This document shows positions 4,321 through 5,527 of a DNA stretch of 5,527 nucleotides, one piece after another (position 1 is the first letter of the stretch; each line of letters opens with the position of its first letter). The position numbers were made by a program, and so were the translations under genes. Below the pieces are notes generated by a model. The model saw nothing but the letters and a program-made list of their open reading frames with translations, was not told where the DNA came from and ran no database searches. The stretch lies in the NCBI GenBank assembly GCA_028289185.1, contig JAQGGV010000009.1, positions 1 through 5,527 on the forward strand, written 5' to 3'. This DNA comes from Candidatus Saccharimonadota bacterium (lineage in GTDB: Bacteria; Patescibacteriota; Saccharimonadia; Saccharimonadales; Saccharimonadaceae).

Positions 4321-4348
4321 ATAATAACATAGTAACAAGTTAAGTTAA
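4321..4348 (-). promoter_or_regulatory. Promoter of the MarR gene
   Basis: On the minus strand TTAACT (4348-4343) and TATTAT (4326-4321, five of six) are separated by 16 bases; the start would be near 4314. A GTTAAT half-site (4344-4349) overlaps the -35, which would allow autoregulation. Confidence 0.5.
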
Positions 4349-4361
4349 TTAAGTAAAGTAA

Positions 4362-4391
4362 TTGACGAGGCTGTTAATAACATTAACTAAT
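4362..4391 (+). promoter_or_regulatory. Promoter of the fasciclin-CcdA unit
   Basis: TTGACG (4362-4367) lies 18 bases ahead of ACTAAT (4386-4391), giving a start near 4398 and a leader of about 30 nt with a strong Shine-Dalgarno. TACAAT at 4403-4408 is an alternative -10 without a good -35. TTGACA at 4301-4306 with TAACAT (4325-4330) is a second, more distant possibility. Confidence 0.45.
4373..4387. promoter_or_regulatory. Candidate MarR operator
   Basis: GTTAAT (4373-4378) and ATTAAC (4382-4387) are perfect inverted half-sites with a 3-base spacer. They lie between the -35 and -10 of the fasciclin promoter, so a bound dimer would block polymerase. Related half-sites, GTTAAT (4344-4349) and ATTGAC (4361-4366), lie on the MarR side. 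Confidence 0.5.
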
Positions 4392-4427
4392 CTGGTTGTA
4401 TTTACAATAATCAGATAGGAGGTCCTC

Positions 4428-5054
4428 ATGGACACAAGTACTAACGGTAAAACTTGGGCAATCGTCGGCATCGTCGTTGCTCTTGTCATCGGTGCTGTTG
4501 GCGGTTACGCCAGTGGTGCGATGAACAATAACAAGTCGTCTGACTCAACGGCTCCAACAACACAAACAGTAACCAAAGAGGGTGTTGTCGTTGGTGGCGC
4601 ATTGATGGTTCGCGACAAAGACATCGTCGACAACGCCGTACAGGCAAACAATGTGACGACACTTGTCAGCCTAGTTAAACTCGCTGGCCTAGTCGACACA
4701 TTGAAGTCCGAGGGTCCATTCACGGTATTTGCACCCGACAACGCTGCATTTGGCAAATTGCCAGCTGCAACAGTCACTGCATTGCAGCAGCCCGAAAACG
4801 TTGCAACATTGAAAAAGATTCTGACCTATCACGTTGTCCCTGGTACATACACCAGCGCAGCACTCAAGGTTATGGCAGAAAAAGGCCAGACACTGACATC
4901 TGTTGAGGGTGAAGTTCTGACGCCGTCTGTTGTAAATGGCAAGATTGTTATCAAGGATGCTAACGGTGGTTCGTCAACTGTTGAAACAGCCGACGTCATC
5001 AGTAGTAACGGTGTGACACACGTTGTCGACACTGTCCTGCAACCAAAAAGCTAA
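4428..5054 (+). CDS. Membrane-anchored fasciclin (FAS1) domain protein
   Basis: 208 residues, ATG 4428 with an ideal AGGAGGT (4417-4423) five bases ahead, stop TAA at 5052-5054. Residues 9-30 are an uncleaved-looking hydrophobic anchor (AIVGIVVALVIGAVGGYA) with no lipobox. Residues 31-60 are a Ser/Thr/Asn linker. A complete FAS1 domain follows (about 65-206): H1-type motif PFTVFAPDNAAF (97-108), the YH motif LTYHVVPG (132-139), and the H2-type motif NGVTHVVDTVLQP (194-206). FAS1 domains mediate adhesion and protein-protein contact at the cell surface, and some bind small ligands. It is the first gene of a likely two-gene unit with the CcdA homologue 60 bases downstream, and is probably repressed by the divergent MarR protein. 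In episymbiotic bacteria a surface adhesin role would make sense, but that is inference. Confidence 0.93.
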   Translation: MDTSTNGKTWAIVGIVVALVIGAVGGYASGAMNNNKSSDSTAPTTQTVTKEGVVVGGALMVRDKDIVDNAVQANNVTTLVSLVKLAGLVDTLKSEGPFTVFAPDNAAFGKLPAATVTALQQPENVATLKKILTYHVVPGTYTSAALKVMAEKGQTLTSVEGEVLTPSVVNGKIVIKDANGGSSTVETADVISSNGVTHVVDTVLQPKS

Positions 5055-5062
5055 AACTAAGA

Positions 5063-5094
5063 GACGAGGCGTTTCATTATAGGGACGCCTCGTC
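5063..5094 (+). other. Intercistronic hairpin between fasciclin and CcdA genes
   Basis: GACGAGGCGT (5063-5072) and ACGCCTCGTC (5085-5094) form a perfect ten-bp stem with a 12-base loop. No T tract follows (the next bases are CATAATAG), so it is more likely an mRNA-stabilising or processing hairpin, or a partial attenuator, than a full terminator. Confidence 0.6.
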
Positions 5095-5114
5095 CATAAT
5101 AGAAAAGGATAATC

Positions 5115-5527
5115 ATGTTACAACTATTCGCGGCATTTTTCGCAGGGGTCATCACGGTGTTTGCACCATGTGTGTTTGCGCTGCTACCAGTTATCGTTGG
5201 CGGATCAATGACCGGGAATGTACATGACAAACGACGACCGCTTATTATATCTGCGAGTTTGGCGGTCTCGTTGCTCGTATTTACACTGCTACTCAAAATC
5301 GGCACGCTGTTAACAAACGTACCGCCATCGACATATACCTATATATCGGGCGGAATTATCATCCTGATTGGTATATTTACACTGTTTCCCATACTGTATG
5401 ACCGAATTATTATCGCGCTAAATTTGCAGGCTCGGTCTCAGCGACTACTGGCGAAGGGTGGTAGCAAAAAAGGCGCGGTCATCGGTGCGATTATCACAGG
5501 CGCGGCACTTGGCCCTGTGTTTAGTAG
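5115..5527 (+). CDS. CcdA/DsbD-family thiol-disulfide transport membrane protein, 3'-truncated by the window
   Basis: The frame is open from ATG 5115 (AAGGA at 5105-5109) to the window end, 137 complete codons. It is highly hydrophobic with at least three spans (about 5-30, 42-66, 76-96) and a fourth starting near 117. C19 in the first span sits in FAPCVFALLPVIVGG, the pattern of the first redox Cys of CcdA/DsbD proteins; the last visible residues (GAALGPVFS) match the run-up to the second redox Cys, which would fall just outside the window. The family passes electrons from cytoplasmic thioredoxin across the membrane to extracytoplasmic thiol proteins. In cytochrome-less organisms its clients would be other exported Cys proteins rather than cytochrome c. 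It follows the fasciclin gene and is probably co-transcribed with it. Confidence 0.88.
   Translation, partial: MLQLFAAFFAGVITVFAPCVFALLPVIVGGSMTGNVHDKRRPLIISASLAVSLLVFTLLLKIGTLLTNVPPSTYTYISGGIIILIGIFTLFPILYDRIIIALNLQARSQRLLAKGGSKKGAVIGAIITGAALGPVFS

Noticed and set aside
1..5527. CRISPR array, tRNA, rRNA or transposase gene
   Set aside because: No regularly spaced repeats, no tRNA or rRNA-like stretch and no transposase or integrase motif were found on either strand.

Overview
The window looks like a piece of a Candidate Phyla Radiation genome, most likely Candidatus Saccharibacteria (TM7). The basis is the right-hand neighbourhood (divergent MarR regulator, membrane-anchored fasciclin-domain protein, CcdA/DsbD-type thiol-disulfide membrane protein) together with a small exported DUF3761-type Cys-rich protein. 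Stops are TAA, TAG and TGA, so the standard bacterial code applies. This assignment is inference; no rRNA or tRNA is present to confirm it.

Layout. Bases 1-312 hold the end of an unrecognised reading frame. Bases 319-968 are a self-contained G+C-rich gene with its own extended -10 promoter and hairpin terminator. Bases 969-1187 are A+T-rich with a bidirectional terminator (about 1075-1102) and a minus-strand promoter pointing straight into it. Bases 1188-1960 are bounded by a 14-bp inverted repeat, itself flanked by a 6-bp direct repeat, as expected of a small transposed unit. Inside are a structured plus-strand RNA ending in a strong terminator and, converging on it from the right, a 44-codon gene (1879-1745, minus) for a single-span membrane peptide. 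The two predicted transcripts share 20 nt of perfect complementarity because a 20-bp direct repeat (1482-1501 and 1623-1642) lies in both. This resembles type I toxin-antitoxin loci of the Fst/par kind and is the most interesting item here.

Bases 1971-2485 hold the exported DUF3761-like protein with an almost leaderless promoter. Bases 2525-3782 hold two divergent G+C-rich genes of unknown function, each with a four-ligand Cys/His cluster, driven by back-to-back promoters and ending in their own terminators. With the gene at 409-882 they look like independent one-gene cassettes ('morons'). Bases 3828-5527 are more conventional: a MarR repressor diverges from a fasciclin-CcdA gene pair. A GTTAAT-N3-ATTAAC palindrome in the fasciclin promoter is a good candidate operator. 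The exported Cys-rich protein at 2009-2485, the CcdA homologue and the cell-surface fasciclin protein are all envelope proteins, so the right half is mainly surface and redox biology, and the left half is accessory DNA.
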